Of a stretch of DNA of 64,000 bases, positions 63,581 to 64,000 are shown in pieces; the stretch's first letter is position 1; each line of letters begins with the position of its first letter. Position numbers and translations under genes: made by a program. Location: the NCBI RefSeq assembly GCF_001942465.1, contig NZ_MKJY01000055.1, forward strand, positions 1 through 64,000, given 5' to 3'. Under the pieces are notes generated by a model, which had not been told where the DNA came from, did not search any database, and was given only the letters and a program-made list of their open reading frames with translations. The stretch is from Actinomadura sp. CNU-125. Lineage in GTDB: Bacteria; Actinomycetota; Actinomycetes; Streptosporangiales; Streptosporangiaceae.

Positions 63581-64000
63581 TCAGGCGCGCGCGATGCCGG
63601 TGATGATCGCGTCGAGGCCGGCCTCGAAAACGTCGTCGTGGGGCAGGGTGAAGAACTCCACGCCGATTCGTGCGGCGGTGGGATGACGCACCGGGTCGAT
63701 CCCGTCCAGTCCGGCGACGAACGCCTGTGACCGGCTGGGGCGGCGGGCCCGCCGTCGTCGTTCGGCCCCGTCCTCGACGGCCACGCGGGAGAAGGTCCAG
63801 CTCATGACGAGCGCGGTGCCGCGCGCGGCTCCGGCGTCGTCGAGGCCGGCGTCGGTCATCGCCGAGGCGAGCAGGTCGAGGAGCCGGTACGCCTCGGGTC
63901 CCGCCGGGCCGTTGTCCTGGAGCCATACGGCCAGTCCGCGGTGCCGCCGCAGCACCGCGCGCTGGGTGCGGGCCCACGCACGCGCGCGTTCGTCCCACGG
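63581..64000 (-). CDS. TetR-family regulator, C-terminal part (runs off window)
   Basis: 140 codons to the window edge, open throughout. The sequence RAWARTQRAVLRRHRGLAVW, LDLLASAMTDAGLDDAGAAR and FEAGLDAIITGIARA fits the TetR_C ligand domain. The DNA-binding domain lies beyond 64000. May control the SDR and sigma factor genes that follow on the same strand. Confidence 0.65.
   Translation of the reverse strand, partial: PWDERARAWARTQRAVLRRHRGLAVWLQDNGPAGPEAYRLLDLLASAMTDAGLDDAGAARGTALVMSWTFSRVAVEDGAERRRRARRPSRSQAFVAGLDGIDPVRHPTAARIGVEFFTLPHDDVFEAGLDAIITGIARA

Overview
This window is high-GC actinomycete DNA. GTG and TTG starts, GTGA/ATGA start-stop overlaps, mycothiol-era gene families (F420-dependent LLM oxidoreductase, MpaB-type oxygenases, many P450s and TetR regulators) and Ser/Thr kinases with WD40 repeats fit the Streptosporangiales/Thermomonosporaceae (Actinomadura-like). 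The genus is an inference. No rRNA, tRNA or CRISPR array was seen.

Layout. 0-3.2 kb: decayed genes (truncated P450, two MpaB-like oxygenases, a TetR remnant, an IS200-type transposase scar). 3.2-11.6 kb: a zinc-starvation island with zinc-free ribosomal protein paralogues (S18, L33, L31B; then L28, S14, L32), a COG0523/CobW-like protein, and a two-subunit ABC transporter with its TetR regulator. Zur-like boxes stand in front of all three transcription units. 11.8-13.6 kb: a metal-dependent hydrolase divergent from a TetR gene. 13.6-14.3 kb: integrase debris. 14.3-37 kb: a large lipid/steroid-type catabolic region with acyl-CoA ligase, FMO, several SDRs, P450s, enoyl-CoA hydratase, KstD-like flavoprotein, aldehyde dehydrogenase, ferredoxin, CYP51-like P450 and a F420-dependent oxidoreductase. 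Its 26-34.6 kb part matches the gene content of the Mycobacterium tuberculosis cyp51 locus (Rv0763c-Rv0771), here all on one strand.

37.4-51.5 kb: the most unusual part, a compact biosynthetic cluster. One long, mostly overlapping minus-strand operon encodes a UDP-glucuronate-decarboxylase-like enzyme, an ABC exporter, a nitrile-hydratase-leader-like (NHLP) small protein, a Gfo/Idh/MocA oxidoreductase, a radical SAM enzyme, two small paralogous proteins sharing an LVPVPR motif, a GT9-like glycosyltransferase, a prenyl-synthase-fold protein, a GT-B glycosyltransferase and a small unknown. Divergently transcribed are gmhA- and hldE-like genes (activated heptose) and a sulfotransferase, with a second sulfotransferase converging on it. 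Together these suggest a glycosylated, possibly sulfated product, perhaps peptide-derived; no product can be assigned from sequence alone.

52.2-54.5 kb: a CmtR-like metal sensor, CDF efflux pump, ICMT-like membrane protein and DUF1232 protein. 54.5-55.4 kb: fragments of a serine resolvase, IS21 and IS110 transposases. 55.8-61 kb: a WD40 Ser/Thr kinase and a second kinase missing its activation segment. 61.7-64 kb: an ECF41-type sigma factor, an SDR and a TetR gene running off the end.

A caution that affects many entries: about fourteen otherwise well-conserved genes are each broken by what looks like a loss of a single base (three in the CYP51 gene). This pattern suggests residual sequencing deletions at least as strongly as true gene decay.
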